From an uncultured Oscillospiraceae bacterium (GTDB lineage: Bacteria; Bacillota; Clostridia; Oscillospirales; Oscillospiraceae), in contig CAADUV010000160.1 of NCBI GenBank assembly GCA_900752305.1, positions 1 to 12,962 on the forward strand: 12,962 bases of DNA, read 5' to 3'. The notes below the pieces were generated by a model, which had not been told where the DNA came from, ran no database searches, and worked only from the letters and a program-made list of their open reading frames with translations. The first letter of the stretch is position 1; every line of letters begins with the position of its first letter. Of this stretch, positions 1 to 7,561 are shown piece after piece. The position numbers and the translations under genes were made by a program.

Positions 1-74
1 GCCCCTGGACCCCACTTCATTTTCTTCGAGAAGAAAACGAAGCAAAAAAAGCTTAATGCGCCCTGCGGGGCTTG

Positions 75-99
75 ACCACCGGAAGGTGGTTCTTTTTTT
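75..99 (+). terminator. Small intrinsic terminator of an upstream unit
   Basis: ACCACC (75-80) pairs with GGTGGT (85-90) around a GGAA loop and is followed by TC and seven T residues (93-99). This is the shape of a rho-independent terminator, though the 6-bp stem is short. A second small hairpin, GCCC (60-63) with GGGC (68-71), lies just before it. It would end a transcript whose gene lies left of the window. In-frame tails end at TAA 54-56 and TGA 73-75, but neither is recognisable as a protein end. Confidence 0.6.
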
Positions 100-146
100 G
101 TCCGGTATCGCATATCCTCCTCCCAACCAAACAAGGAGGCGATACC

Positions 147-704
147 ATGGACTGGCAGTTACCCATCTACGACGGCGCCACCCAACGAGGCATCCTCACC
201 GCCCAACGGCAGGGACTGCGCACCATCTTCCACGTCCGCTGTCCTAAGTGGGGCGATGGGGTCTACAAAATTTGGCTCCAAGGGGAGCGAGAGGCGCTGC
301 TTTTGGGCACGCTGGTGCCGGAAGGGGAAGTGTTCACGTTGGAGCGGAGCATCTCCAACGCCATGCTCCGGGAGAAGGGGGTGGAGCACTGCGCGGCGGC
401 TATGGTGGTGTCCGAAGGAGTGGCGGAAGCGCCCCCGGCGGAGCGGACAGGCTCCGAATGGCGTTCCACCCAAGGGCTGGAGCTGCCGGCGCTGGAGGCT
501 GGTCTGGCGCGAGAGATTCGAGGGCTGAAAGGGGGGCGCTGGCGTCCCATCCAGGGGGGCATTGCGGTGACCTGTCCCTGGGTCATCGGACAGCCTATGC
601 CCTGTATGCCCCTGTGCTGTTTCGCGTCCTGGTCGCCGGAGCGAGGCGGGACGCTGGCTTGGATGCTGGATGAGACGGGAAAACCCATGGGATTGGGGGT
701 ATAA
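147..704 (+). CDS. Unrecognised 185-residue protein upstream of spore coat genes
   Basis: I do not recognise this protein. The start is ATG 147, preceded by AAGGAGG (133-139) at 7-base spacing. An in-frame TTG at 72 would extend it by 25 codons but sits inside the terminator hairpin, so it is rejected. There is no signal peptide and no clear membrane segment. The N-terminal half alternates short hydrophobic stretches with charged turns (VYKIWLQGE, LLLGTLVPEGEVFTLERSIS), suggesting a beta-rich fold. The middle (about residues 90-125) is Ala/Glu-rich and probably a linker or helix. The C-terminal part carries a Cys/Pro/Met-rich stretch (PMPCMPLCCF, about residues 151-160) and ends in a short Gly-rich tail. 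Similarly built hypothetical proteins exist in Oscillospiraceae, from memory only. The next gene starts 53 bases downstream with no terminator between them, so co-transcription is possible, which would hint at a sporulation link. Confidence 0.75.
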   Translation: MDWQLPIYDGATQRGILTAQRQGLRTIFHVRCPKWGDGVYKIWLQGEREALLLGTLVPEGEVFTLERSISNAMLREKGVEHCAAAMVVSEGVAEAPPAERTGSEWRSTQGLELPALEAGLAREIRGLKGGRWRPIQGGIAVTCPWVIGQPMPCMPLCCFASWSPERGGTLAWMLDETGKPMGLGV

Positions 705-757
705 AATCAGGAAGCGGTGGCAGAATAAGGACGCAAACTGTGAAAGGAGATGATACC

Positions 758-943
758 ATGGCCAACCTGACCAGCAAGGAACTGGACGCCCTGGAAGATC
801 AGCTGAACTTTGAACACACTTGCGTCTGCAAGTACCAGGCAGCCGCCCAGGAGACCACCGAGACCGCCCTGCGCAACAGCTTCAACCAGTACGCCGGGCA
901 GCATCAGCAGATTTTTAACAACCTGCTGAATTTCCTGCGCTGA
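758..943 (+). CDS. Small spore coat-type protein (CotF-like helical hairpin), 61 aa
   Basis: This resembles the very small spore coat proteins found in pairs in Oscillospiraceae. It is a predicted two-helix hairpin (roughly residues 6-31 and 35-60), like half of the ferritin-like fold of CotF-family proteins, with the recurring pattern LTSKELDALEDQLN, then KYQ, and a terminal HQQ..NNLLNFLR. The start is ATG 758 behind AAAGGAG (743-749); a GTG at 740 would overlap that ribosome site and is rejected. The odd point is a Cys-Val-Cys at residues 22-24, which could allow disulfide cross-linking in a coat or metal contact. It lies 26 bases before a second coat-like gene, with no terminator between them. 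The family assignment rests on remembered sequence pattern and context; the coat location is inferred. Confidence 0.8.
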   Translation: MANLTSKELDALEDQLNFEHTCVCKYQAAAQETTETALRNSFNQYAGQHQQIFNNLLNFLR

Positions 944-969
944 GCACCAAAGAAAGGAAGGGTTTATCC

Positions 970-1218
970 ATGAACGATCAGGAACGTATGACCGACCTGC
1001 TGCTGACGGAGAAGAAGATGTCCACCAACTACAACCTCTTCGCCTCCGAATGCATCCACCCCAAGCTGAAGGACGCCTTCCTGGACGCCCTCAAGCAGGG
1101 GCAGACCATCCAGTCTGACCTGTTCTCCGCCGCCCAGAGCCGGGGTTGGTATCAGACCATGCCCGCCGACGGCACCCAGATCAATCAGGCGTATCAGAAG
1201 TTCTCCGCCATGAGCTGA
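970..1218 (+). CDS. CotF-family spore coat protein, 82 aa
   Basis: This matches the CotF/spore coat family: an N-terminal helix with D..TDLLLTEKKMSTNYNLFASEC, a second helix rich in Lys/Asp/Gln, and the characteristic ending GWYQTMPADGTQINQAYQKFS. These proteins are ferritin-like helical bundles deposited in the spore coat. The start ATG 970 follows AAAGGAAG (953-960). It is the last gene of a 758-1218 pair and is followed six bases later by a strong terminator. Eighty-two residues is typical of the short single-domain versions. The partner with the complementary helices may be the 61-residue protein just upstream; pairing of the two is inference from adjacency. I see no convincing sigma-K or sigma-E promoter in front of the pair, so the sporulation-specific timing is assumed from the family. 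Confidence 0.87.
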   Translation: MNDQERMTDLLLTEKKMSTNYNLFASECIHPKLKDAFLDALKQGQTIQSDLFSAAQSRGWYQTMPADGTQINQAYQKFSAMS

Positions 1219-1223
1219 ACAGG

Positions 1224-1265
1224 AGGGGCTTCTTCCCAGGTTTCTGTGGGAAGGAGCCCCTTTTT
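1224..1265 (+). terminator. Strong rho-independent terminator after the coat genes
   Basis: A 15-bp stem (1224-1238 with 1247-1261, one G-U pair) closes an 8-base loop and is followed by a T tract at 1261-1265. It separates the coat gene pair from nrdR. Confidence 0.93.
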
Positions 1266-1279
1266 CTCCTGCCGTCCGC

Positions 1280-1308
1280 TTGCCAAAAAGAGGGGGATAT
1301 GTTACAAT
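1280..1308 (+). promoter_or_regulatory. SigA-type promoter of nrdR
   Basis: TTGCCA (1280-1285) and TACAAT (1303-1308) are separated by exactly 17 bases, a near-consensus vegetative promoter. Transcription would start near 1315, about 33 bases before the nrdR ATG. The preceding terminator makes this the expected source of the nrdR transcript. Confidence 0.8.
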
Positions 1309-1347
1309 TTCAGTAATGGAAATCCCCAAGAAAGGAGGGAACGCCTG

Positions 1348-1806
1348 ATGAAGTGTCCCTATTGCGGCATGAGAGAGAGCAAGGTCATCGACTCCCGTCC
1401 CACAGACGAATACGATTCCATCCGCCGTCGTCGGGAGTGCCTGTCCTGCGGCAAGCGGTTCACCACCTATGAGACCGTGGAACGTCTCCCCCTGATGGTC
1501 ATCAAGAAGGATGGCAGTCGGCAGAGCTTTGACAAGGAGAAGGTCCTGCGGGGGATGATGCGCGCCTGCGAGAAGCGGCCGGTGCCGGTGGATACGTTGA
1601 TGCGTCTGGCGGACGAGATCGAACAGGAAGTGCAGAACTCCCTGGAGCGGGAGATCAGCAGCCGGAAGATCGGTGAGCTGGTCATGGATCGGCTCAAGTG
1701 CGTGGACGAGGTGGCTTATGTACGCTTCGCCTCGGTGTATCGCCAGTTCAAGGACATCAACACCTTTATGACCGAATTGAATAAGCTCCTGGCGGAGCGT
1801 GCCTGA
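1348..1806 (+). CDS. nrdR: Transcriptional repressor NrdR
   Basis: NrdR represses ribonucleotide reductase genes in response to ATP/dATP levels. The 152-residue product has the family's two parts: an N-terminal zinc ribbon with CPYC (residues 3-6) and CLSC (31-34), with the Arg-rich DNA-binding stretch SIRRRREC between, and an ATP-cone domain (about 48-138) that includes [18 protein letters not shown] and the [12 protein letters not shown] segment. Start ATG 1348 has AAAGGAGG (1331-1338) upstream and gives MKCPYCG, the standard family N-terminus; longer in-frame starts would run through the promoter. Length is normal for the family. It is monocistronic here, between two terminators. No ribonucleotide reductase gene lies in this window, so its targets are elsewhere on the chromosome. 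Confidence 0.97.
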   Translation: MKCPYCGMRESKVIDSRPTDEYDSIRRRRECLSCGKRFTTYETVERLPLMVIKKDGSRQSFDKEKVLRGMMRACEKRPVPVDTLMRLADEIEQEVQNSLEREISSRKIGELVMDRLKCVDEVAYVRFASVYRQFKDINTFMTELNKLLAERA

Positions 1807-1808
1807 AC

Positions 1809-1853
1809 ACACGGAGAGAGCAACCCGGTTTTTTCGGATTGCTTTTTCCGTGT
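1809..1853 (+). terminator. Terminator after nrdR, between convergent genes
   Basis: ACACGGA (1809-1815) pairs with TCCGTGT (1847-1853); inside it AGCAA (1819-1823) pairs with TTGCT (1839-1843) and CCG with CGG around a T-rich loop. T residues continue at 1853-1856. It serves nrdR; on the minus strand no U tract follows, so termination of the DUF4363 gene there is less certain. Confidence 0.75.
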
Positions 1854-1863
1854 TTTCTTCCAT

Positions 1864-2244
1864 TCACAGCAGATTGGCCAGAGACAGCTCCTCCACCTCC
1901 GCCAGATGCTCCACCTCTGCGATGAGCACCCCATTGGCCGCGCTGTACTCCTCCTTCGCCTCCTGCTGCAGCAGCTCCAGCACCTCCCGGAACCCGGTGT
2001 TCACCGCGTCCGCGTTGGCGTGGCAGCTGGTGACATACAGCAGCCCCGTATAACCGTCCCACGCCTCCTGCGCCTGACGGGTCAGGGTCGTGGCACGGCG
2101 CCACTGACCGGCCTCCGCTTCCTCCTCCGCCTGGTTCAGCAGCGTCACCAGCTGGTTGGACGCCTGGGCGGTGTAGCGGATGTTGGACAAGCTCAGGCCG
2201 AAGATGGCAAGTAAGATGCCCAAAGAGATCCACAGTCGTTTCAA
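1864..2244 (-). CDS. DUF4363 family protein
   Basis: This 126-residue product fits the DUF4363 family, uncharacterised proteins of spore-forming Clostridia usually encoded directly after a DUF421 membrane protein, as here. A single hydrophobic N-terminal segment (about residues 4-20, LWISLGILLAIFGLSLS) should anchor it in the membrane, leaving a soluble, mostly alpha-helical domain rich in Glu, Ala and Gln outside. Its ATG overlaps the TGA stop of the upstream gene (2241-2244, ATGA), so translation is coupled. No catalytic motif is visible. The function of the family is unknown; YetF relatives of the partner have been linked to spore or envelope properties in Bacillus, but nothing here proves that role. 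Confidence 0.85.
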   Translation of the reverse strand: MKRLWISLGILLAIFGLSLSNIRYTAQASNQLVTLLNQAEEEAEAGQWRRATTLTRQAQEAWDGYTGLLYVTSCHANADAVNTGFREVLELLQQEAKEEYSAANGVLIAEVEHLAEVEELSLANLL

Positions 2245-2924
2245 TGCCCATTGCCCTCCTTTGGTACATAGTACACCGTGCCGCTCTCGTCCACCGTCAG
2301 CAAGAACACCTGCTCCGGTTTGCTGTGCCCGTGCTGGGTCAGCTGGTCTTGGAGCCAGGCGCGGTCTAAGCTGCGCAGGGTCAGATTTTGATTTAGCACT
2401 TTGCCGTCGCTGATGATGACCAGGGGCAGTCCCTGCTCGTCCGGCGTCAGATTCATCTGCGCCGGTGTCACCGGCTGATGCTGGGGGTAGAGGAGGACGG
2501 AGACCTGACCGGAGTTCTCCAAGATGGCGTATTTCACCGTGGACAGGTCGGTGATGCCCTGCAAGCGCAGCTCTTCCAGCAGCTCGTCCAGCGTGAACCG
2601 GGTCTTGGCCATCTCCCGCTGTAAAATCGCCCCATGGTCGATGATGACGCTGGGGCGGCCGCAGAGGAGGTTGCGGAGGGTGACGCTCTTGAGGGAGAGG
2701 ACGGACAGGAGCATGGTCAGGGAGAAGAGGGTGATGATGGGGATGAGGCCGTAGGCCAGGGGGATGCCGAAATCCTGCATGGGCACGGCGGCAAGGTCCG
2801 AGATGAGCATGGTGAACACCAGCTCCACCGTCTCCAGCTCCCCCACCTGCTTCTTGCCCATGATGCGGATGCCCACGGTGAGCAGCAGGTATAAGATGAT
2901 GGTGCGGATGAATGCGATGGCCAA
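2241..2924 (-). CDS. DUF421 (YetF-like) membrane protein
   Basis: DUF421 proteins have two or three N-terminal membrane segments and a cytosolic alpha/beta domain. Here the membrane part covers about residues 4-22 and 36-75, with the family motif RIMGKKQVGELETVELV after the first segment and LISDLAAVPMQD after it; the soluble part (about 85-227) contains the GRPSVIIDHGAILQ and FTLDELLEELRLQGI motifs. I chose the TTG at 2924 (product starting MAIAFIRT, 227 residues) because AAAGGAG at 2940-2934 is nine bases upstream. The TTG at 2933 directly abuts that site and is too close. It forms a two-gene operon with the DUF4363 gene and diverges from carA. The molecular role is not established; a structural or sensing role in the membrane is the most that can be inferred. 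Confidence 0.9.
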   Translation of the reverse strand: MAIAFIRTIILYLLLTVGIRIMGKKQVGELETVELVFTMLISDLAAVPMQDFGIPLAYGLIPIITLFSLTMLLSVLSLKSVTLRNLLCGRPSVIIDHGAILQREMAKTRFTLDELLEELRLQGITDLSTVKYAILENSGQVSVLLYPQHQPVTPAQMNLTPDEQGLPLVIISDGKVLNQNLTLRSLDRAWLQDQLTQHGHSKPEQVFLLTVDESGTVYYVPKEGNGH

Positions 2925-3024
2925 ACCTCCCAACTCCTTTCCGGCCGAAGCGTTGTTAATATATCCAAAAGGGCGGGGGGATATGTGCCGGAGGGGGAAA
3001 GATTGCCGAAAATCGCGGAAGCCC

Positions 3025-3054
3025 TTGCAAAAGGGCGTCGGATTGTGGCATAAT
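3025..3054 (+). promoter_or_regulatory. Candidate upstream promoter of carAB (extended -10)
   Basis: TTGCAA (3025-3030) and CATAAT (3049-3054) are 18 bases apart, with a TG one base before the -10 (3046-3047), the extended -10 pattern. Transcription would start near 3061, leaving a leader of about 114 bases that contains the ArgR operator. Confidence 0.55.
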
Positions 3055-3071
3055 AGTCAAGATAATGAGAA

Positions 3072-3099
3072 TTGGCAGATGGGTGTGTATATTTATACA
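3072..3099 (+). promoter_or_regulatory. Candidate second carAB promoter overlapping the ARG box
   Basis: TTGGCA (3072-3077) and TATACA (3094-3099) are 16 bases apart. The -10 hexamer lies inside the ArgR operator match at 3084-3101, so a bound repressor would directly exclude RNA polymerase. Either this or the upstream promoter, or both, could drive carAB. Confidence 0.5.
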
Positions 3100-3101
3100 G
3101 A
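3084..3101. promoter_or_regulatory. ArgR/AhrC operator (ARG box) before carA
   Basis: TGTGTATATTTATACAGA agrees at every defined position with the ARG box consensus TNTGNATWWWWATNCANA. A weaker half-site is seen further on (ATACACA, 3126-3132). The outer part also forms an inverted repeat, GGGTGTGTATA (3081-3091) with TATACACACCC (3125-3135). ArgR control of carAB is known in other bacteria because carbamoyl phosphate feeds arginine synthesis. No argR gene lies in the window. Confidence 0.75.
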
Positions 3102-3174
3102 AATTTCGCTGAATATTTAAAGTTTATACACACCCCGTCTTTTGGACAGCGACGAAGGAAGGACGGTACGCGAT

Positions 3175-4281
3175 ATGCAGGCAACGTTGATATTGGAAAA
3201 CGGACAGACCTTTGTTGGCACCAGCATTGGCAGCACAGAGGATCGGGTCTGTGAGATGGTCTTCAACACCTCCATGGTGGGCTATCAGGAGATCCTCACC
3301 GACCCCTCTTACGCCGGACAGGGCGTGGTCATGACCTACCCCCTGATCGGCAACTACGGCGTCAACGAGGAGGACGATGAGAGCTTCCGCCCCTGGGCAG
3401 AGGCGTTGATCGTCCGCCACCTGGCCGCCAGAGGCAGCAACTTCCGCTGTCAGGGCAGCCTGGACGACTACTTGAAGACACACAACATCACGGGCATCGA
3501 GAACGTGGACACCCGCGCCATCACCCGCATCCTCCGCAAGCAGGGCACCATGAACGGCATGATCACCTGCGCCGAGGAATACGACCTGGACGAAGTGCTC
3601 CAGAAGATCAAGGCCTACCGGGTGGAGGGCACTGTCGAGAAGGTGTCCATCCAGACCAAGGAAGCGTACCCCGGCCAGCCCGGCGGAACCGGCTACAAGA
3701 TTGCCCTGTACGACTTCGGCGAAAAGCGGAACATGACCCGCTGTCTGACCAAACGGGGCTGCGATGTGACCGTTTTCCCCTGCCACACCCCGGCGGAGGA
3801 GATTCTCCAGGGCGGTTTTGACGGCGTTATGCTCTCCAACGGCCCTGGCGACCCGGCAGATTGCGTGGACATCATCCAGGAGGTCAAGAAGCTGTACCAG
3901 TCCGACCTGCCCATCTTCGCCGTCTGCCTGGGGCATCAGCTCATGGCCCTGGCCACCGGCGCCCAGACCGGCCCCCTGCCCTACGGCCACCGAGGCGCCA
4001 ACCATCCGGTGCGGGACATCCACCGCAAGCGGGTCTTTATCACCTCTCAGAACCACGGCTATTACGTCAGGAAAGAGACCGTCGATCCCGCCATCGCACG
4101 GGTGGAGCACGAGAACGTCAACGACGGCACCTGCGAGGGTCTGGGCTACGTGGGGAAGAACATCTTCACCGTCCAGTTCCATCCGGAGGCGTCCCCCGGT
4201 CCGGTGGATTCCGATTACCTCTTTGACGAGTTTATGGATATGATCGCGCTGGCGAAGAAGGGAGGCATCCGTCATGCCTAA
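3175..4281 (+). CDS. carA: Carbamoyl-phosphate synthase small (glutaminase) subunit
   Basis: CarA hydrolyses glutamine and channels ammonia to CarB, making carbamoyl phosphate for arginine and pyrimidines in the cytosol. The 368-residue product has the CarA-specific N-terminal domain (about 1-150, with ILENGQTFVG, VFNTSMVGYQEILTDPSYAGQ and NVDTRAITRILRKQG) and a class I glutamine amidotransferase domain (about 178-365). The catalytic triad is visible: Cys251 in VCLGHQ, His336 and Glu338 in VQFHPEASPGP. The start is ATG 3175 (MQATLILENG) with GAAGGAAGGA at 3154-3163; an in-frame TTG at 3142 would add eleven residues not typical of the family and would bury the ribosome site. Its last eight bases overlap the carB start, so the two subunits are translationally coupled. 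Confidence 0.98.
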   Translation: MQATLILENGQTFVGTSIGSTEDRVCEMVFNTSMVGYQEILTDPSYAGQGVVMTYPLIGNYGVNEEDDESFRPWAEALIVRHLAARGSNFRCQGSLDDYLKTHNITGIENVDTRAITRILRKQGTMNGMITCAEEYDLDEVLQKIKAYRVEGTVEKVSIQTKEAYPGQPGGTGYKIALYDFGEKRNMTRCLTKRGCDVTVFPCHTPAEEILQGGFDGVMLSNGPGDPADCVDIIQEVKKLYQSDLPIFAVCLGHQLMALATGAQTGPLPYGHRGANHPVRDIHRKRVFITSQNHGYYVRKETVDPAIARVEHENVNDGTCEGLGYVGKNIFTVQFHPEASPGPVDSDYLFDEFMDMIALAKKGGIRHA

Positions 4282-7200
4282 GGATACCAACATCAAAAAA
4301 GTATTGGTCATCGGCTCCGGCCCCATCATCATCGGCCAGGCTGCCGAGTTCGACTACGCAGGCACCCAGGCTTGCCGCGCCCTGAAGGAAGAGGGCATTG
4401 AGGTGGTGCTGGTCAACTCCAACCCGGCCACCATCATGACCGATAAGGATATTGCCGACCATGTGTATATCGAACCGCTGAATAGTTATTCGCTCACCCA
4501 GGTCATCGAAAAAGAACATCCCGATGCAGTTTTGCCCACCCTGGGCGGTCAGATCGGCCTGAACTTGGCCATGAACCTGTACGAGGACGGCACCTTGGAT
4601 CGTTACGGTGTCAAGCTCCTGGGCACCTCCGCCGACTCCATCCGGCGGGCAGAGGATCGCCAGGGGTTTAAGGACACCATGGAGTCCATCAACCAGCCCT
4701 GCGTGGTCTCCAAGGTGGTGCATACGGTGGAGGACGCCGTGGAGTTCGCCAACTCCATCGGCCTGCCCGTCATCGTCCGTCCCGCCTACACCCTGGGCGG
4801 CACCGGCGGCGGCATCGCCTATGACGAGTTCATGCTGCGGGAGATCTGTGACCGTGGTCTGGAGCTGTCCCGTGTCCATGAAGTCCTCATCGAACGTTGT
4901 ATCGCAGGCTGGAAAGAGATCGAATTTGAAGTCATGCGGGACAGCGCCGGCAACGTCATCACCATCTGCGGCATGGAAAACATCGACCCTGTGGGCGTCC
5001 ATACTGGCGACTCCATCGTGGTCGCCCCCTGCCAGACCCTGGCCAATAAGGAGTATCAGATGCTCCGTACCGCCGCGCTGGACATCATCAGCGCTTTGGA
5101 AATTGAGGGCGGCTGTAACTGTCAGTTCGCCCTGAACCCGGACTCCTTCGAGTACGCGGTCATCGAGGTCAACCCCCGTGTCTCCCGCCCCTCCGCTTTG
5201 GCATCCAAGGCCACCGGCTATCCCATCGCAAAGGTAGCCGCCAAGATCGCCCTGGGCTACACCCTGGACGAGATCCCCAACGCCGTCACCGGCAAGACCA
5301 CCGCTTGCTTTGAACCCACCCTGGACTATTGCGTCCTGAAAATCCCCCGCCTGCCCTTTGATAAATTTACCACCGCCAGCCGTACCCTGGGTACCCAGAT
5401 GAAGGCCACCGGCGAGGTCATGGCCATCGGCAACAGCTTCGAGGCCGGCCTGATGAAGGCCATCCGTTCCCTGGAACAGCACGTCCACTCTCTCCAGCTG
5501 CCCAAGCTGAAGGAGCTGAGCGATGATGAAGTCCATCAGAAGCTGTCCGACGTGGACGATGAACGTATCTTCGTGGTGGCCGAGGCACTCCGCCGCGGCA
5601 TCACCCCGGAGGAGATCAACGCCATCACCAAGATCGACATCTGGTTCATCGACCGCATCCAGATCATCGTGGACATGGAACACAAGCTGGCCGAAGGTCT
5701 GCCCGACAGCGCCACCCTGCGGATGGCCAAGGAACTGGGCTTCGCCGACACCTTCATTGCCGAGCTGGTGGGCACCACGGCCAAGGTCATCAAGGAGCTG
5801 CGGAAGAAATACGACATCCATCCGTCTTTCAAGATGGTCGATACCTGCGCCGCCGAGTTCGACGCCCAGACGCCTTACTATTATTCCACCTACGATGGGG
5901 AAAATGAGGCCATCATGGAGGACAACGGCAAGAAGAAGGTGCTGGTTCTGGGCTCCGGCCCCATCCGGATTGGCCAGGGCATCGAGTTCGACTACTGCTC
6001 CGTCCACTCCGTGTGGGCGCTGAAGCGGATGGGTCTGGAAACCATCATCATCAACAACAACCCCGAAACCGTTTCCACCGACTTCGACATCGCCGACCGG
6101 CTCTATTTCGAGCCGCTGACCGCCGAGGATGTGGAACACGTGGTGGAATTGGAAAAGCCCTGGGGCGCAGTCGTCCAGTTCGGCGGGCAGACCGCCATCA
6201 AGCTGGCCAAAGCCCTGACCGAGATGGGCGTGCCCATCCTGGGCACCTCCGCCGACGGCGTGGACGCGGCAGAGGACAGAGAACGGTTCGACGTCATCCT
6301 GAACAAGTGCGAGATCCCCAGAGCGGAGGGCCGTACCGTCTTCACCACCGAGCAGGCGTTGGCTGCTGCCAACGCAGTTGGGTACCCCGTCCTGGTGCGT
6401 CCCTCCTACGTCCTGGGCGGCCAGGGCATGGAGATCGCCTATAAGGATCAGGACATTGTTGACTTCATGAAGATCATCAACATGACCGTTCAGGAACACC
6501 CCATCCTGGTGGACAAGTACCTGATGGGCCGAGAGGTGGAAGTGGACGGCGTGTTCGATGGGGAAGACGTGCTCATCCCCGGCATCATGGAACATGTGGA
6601 ACGTGCCGGTATCCACTCCGGCGACTCCATCGCCGTCTATCCGCCCCTGCACATTGATGAGATCCACAAGGAGACCATCCTCAAGCACACCCGCAACCTG
6701 GCCAAGCACCTGGGGGTCATCGGCCTCATCAACGTCCAGTTCATCATCTACAACGACACGGTGTATATCATCGAGGCCAATCCCCGTTCCTCCCGTACCA
6801 TCCCCTATATCTCCAAGGTCACCAACGTGCCCATCATCGACCTGGCAACGAAAGTCATGCTGGGCGCCAAGCTCAAGGATCTGGGCTACGGCACGGGCAT
6901 CTATCCGGAGGCGGACTATTTCGCCTGCAAGATGCCGGTCTTCTCCTTCGAGAAGCTCACCGATGTGGACATCAACCTGGGTCCCGAGATGAAGTCCACC
7001 GGCGAATGCCTGGGCATTGCCGAGTCCTATCCCCAGGCGCTGCTGAAGGCGTTCAAGGGCGCCAACATGAAGGTGCCCAAGAAGGGCAGCCGGGTCATCA
7101 TCACCGTCAAGGACGAGGACAAGGGCGAAGCCGTGGGCGTAGCCCGGGAGCTGAACGACCTGGGCGTGGAGCTGTTCGCCACCCAGGGCACCTATGAATA

Positions 7201-7477
7201 CCTGAAGAAGGCGGACGTGGACGTCCAGAAGGTCAACCGCCTGGGGCAGGCACACCCCAACCTCCAGGATATGATCCAGTCCGGCAGTGTGGATATGATC
7301 GTCAACACCCCCCAGCGCCGGAGACAGGCAGGCAGCGATGGTATTAAAATTCGCCGCATGGCCGTGGAGCACTCCATCCTATGTCTGACCTCCTTGGATA
7401 CTGCCCACGCTATCCTCACCGCGCGGGAACGGGCCAAGAGCGAAGACCTGACGCCGATTGACATTACCACGATTTAA
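4274..7477 (+). CDS. carB: Carbamoyl-phosphate synthase large subunit
   Basis: CarB uses two ATP, bicarbonate and CarA-derived ammonia to make carbamoyl phosphate. The 1067-residue length is standard. Both homologous halves are intact: the first begins GSGPIIIGQAAEFDYAG (from residue 14) and the second GSGPIRIGQGIEFDYCS (from residue 560), each followed by an ATP-grasp domain (conserved RPAYTLGGTGGG and RPSYVLGGQGM loops). The middle (about 400-550) is the oligomerisation region. The C-terminal MGS-like allosteric domain (about 937-1067; VIITVKDEDK, ATQGTYEYL, VNTPQ) would receive effectors such as UMP or ornithine in related enzymes. The ATG overlaps the carA stop by eight bases, with a GGGAGG ribosome site inside carA. 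The opposite strand is open for 1046 codons, a codon-bias shadow. Confidence 0.99.
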   Translation: MPKDTNIKKVLVIGSGPIIIGQAAEFDYAGTQACRALKEEGIEVVLVNSNPATIMTDKDIADHVYIEPLNSYSLTQVIEKEHPDAVLPTLGGQIGLNLAMNLYEDGTLDRYGVKLLGTSADSIRRAEDRQGFKDTMESINQPCVVSKVVHTVEDAVEFANSIGLPVIVRPAYTLGGTGGGIAYDEFMLREICDRGLELSRVHEVLIERCIAGWKEIEFEVMRDSAGNVITICGMENIDPVGVHTGDSIVVAPCQTLANKEYQMLRTAALDIISALEIEGGCNCQFALNPDSFEYAVIEVNPRVSRPSALASKATGYPIAKVAAKIALGYTLDEIPNAVTGKTTACFEPTLDYCVLKIPRLPFDKFTTASRTLGTQMKATGEVMAIGNSFEAGLMKAIRSLEQHVHSLQLPKLKELSDDEVHQKLSDVDDERIFVVAEALRRGITPEEINAITKIDIWFIDRIQIIVDMEHKLAEGLPDSATLRMAKELGFADTFIAELVGTTAKVIKELRKKYDIHPSFKMVDTCAAEFDAQTPYYYSTYDGENEAIMEDNGKKKVLVLGSGPIRIGQGIEFDYCSVHSVWALKRMGLETIIINNNPETVSTDFDIADRLYFEPLTAEDVEHVVELEKPWGAVVQFGGQTAIKLAKALTEMGVPILGTSADGVDAAEDRERFDVILNKCEIPRAEGRTVFTTEQALAAANAVGYPVLVRPSYVLGGQGMEIAYKDQDIVDFMKIINMTVQEHPILVDKYLMGREVEVDGVFDGEDVLIPGIMEHVERAGIHSGDSIAVYPPLHIDEIHKETILKHTRNLAKHLGVIGLINVQFIIYNDTVYIIEANPRSSRTIPYISKVTNVPIIDLATKVMLGAKLKDLGYGTGIYPEADYFACKMPVFSFEKLTDVDINLGPEMKSTGECLGIAESYPQALLKAFKGANMKVPKKGSRVIITVKDEDKGEAVGVARELNDLGVELFATQGTYEYLKKADVDVQKVNRLGQAHPNLQDMIQSGSVDMIVNTPQRRRQAGSDGIKIRRMAVEHSILCLTSLDTAHAILTARERAKSEDLTPIDITTI

Positions 7478-7490
7478 GTGTAAAGTAAAA

Positions 7491-7526
7491 ACGCTCCGGC
7501 GCTGCTTGGAACGGACGCCGGAGCGT
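7491..7526 (+). terminator. GC-rich hairpin between carB and guaA (weak terminator)
   Basis: ACGCTCCGGCG (7491-7501) pairs perfectly with CGCCGGAGCGT (7516-7526) around a 14-base loop. On the plus strand it is followed by GTATTTCCTT, not a clean T tract, so it may end carAB transcription only partly and let some reading into guaA, or protect the carAB mRNA end. No clear separate guaA promoter is visible in the 84-base gap. Confidence 0.55.
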
Positions 7527-7561
7527 GTATTTCCTTAGAACGAGAGAAAGGGATGGAATGC

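Noticed and set aside
20..37. TTTTCTTC/GAAGAAAA inverted repeat at the window start
   Set aside because: The 2-base spacer and AT content make a weak hairpin with no following T tract; it may simply be part of an upstream coding end, which the window cannot show.
964..1863. A 299-codon minus-strand frame across the coat gene and nrdR
   Set aside because: It spans two terminators and two well-supported plus-strand genes; the composition is that of an antisense shadow.
4232..7372. A 1046-codon open frame on the minus strand opposite carB
   Set aside because: It mirrors the strongly biased GC-rich codons of carB, is low complexity (His, Gly, Asp, Val, Leu), and carB itself is unambiguous with all motifs.
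7478..7561. Purine riboswitch in front of guaA
   Set aside because: The gap is only 84 bases and is mostly one 11-bp hairpin; no three-way junction or conserved purine-aptamer loops can be laid out.
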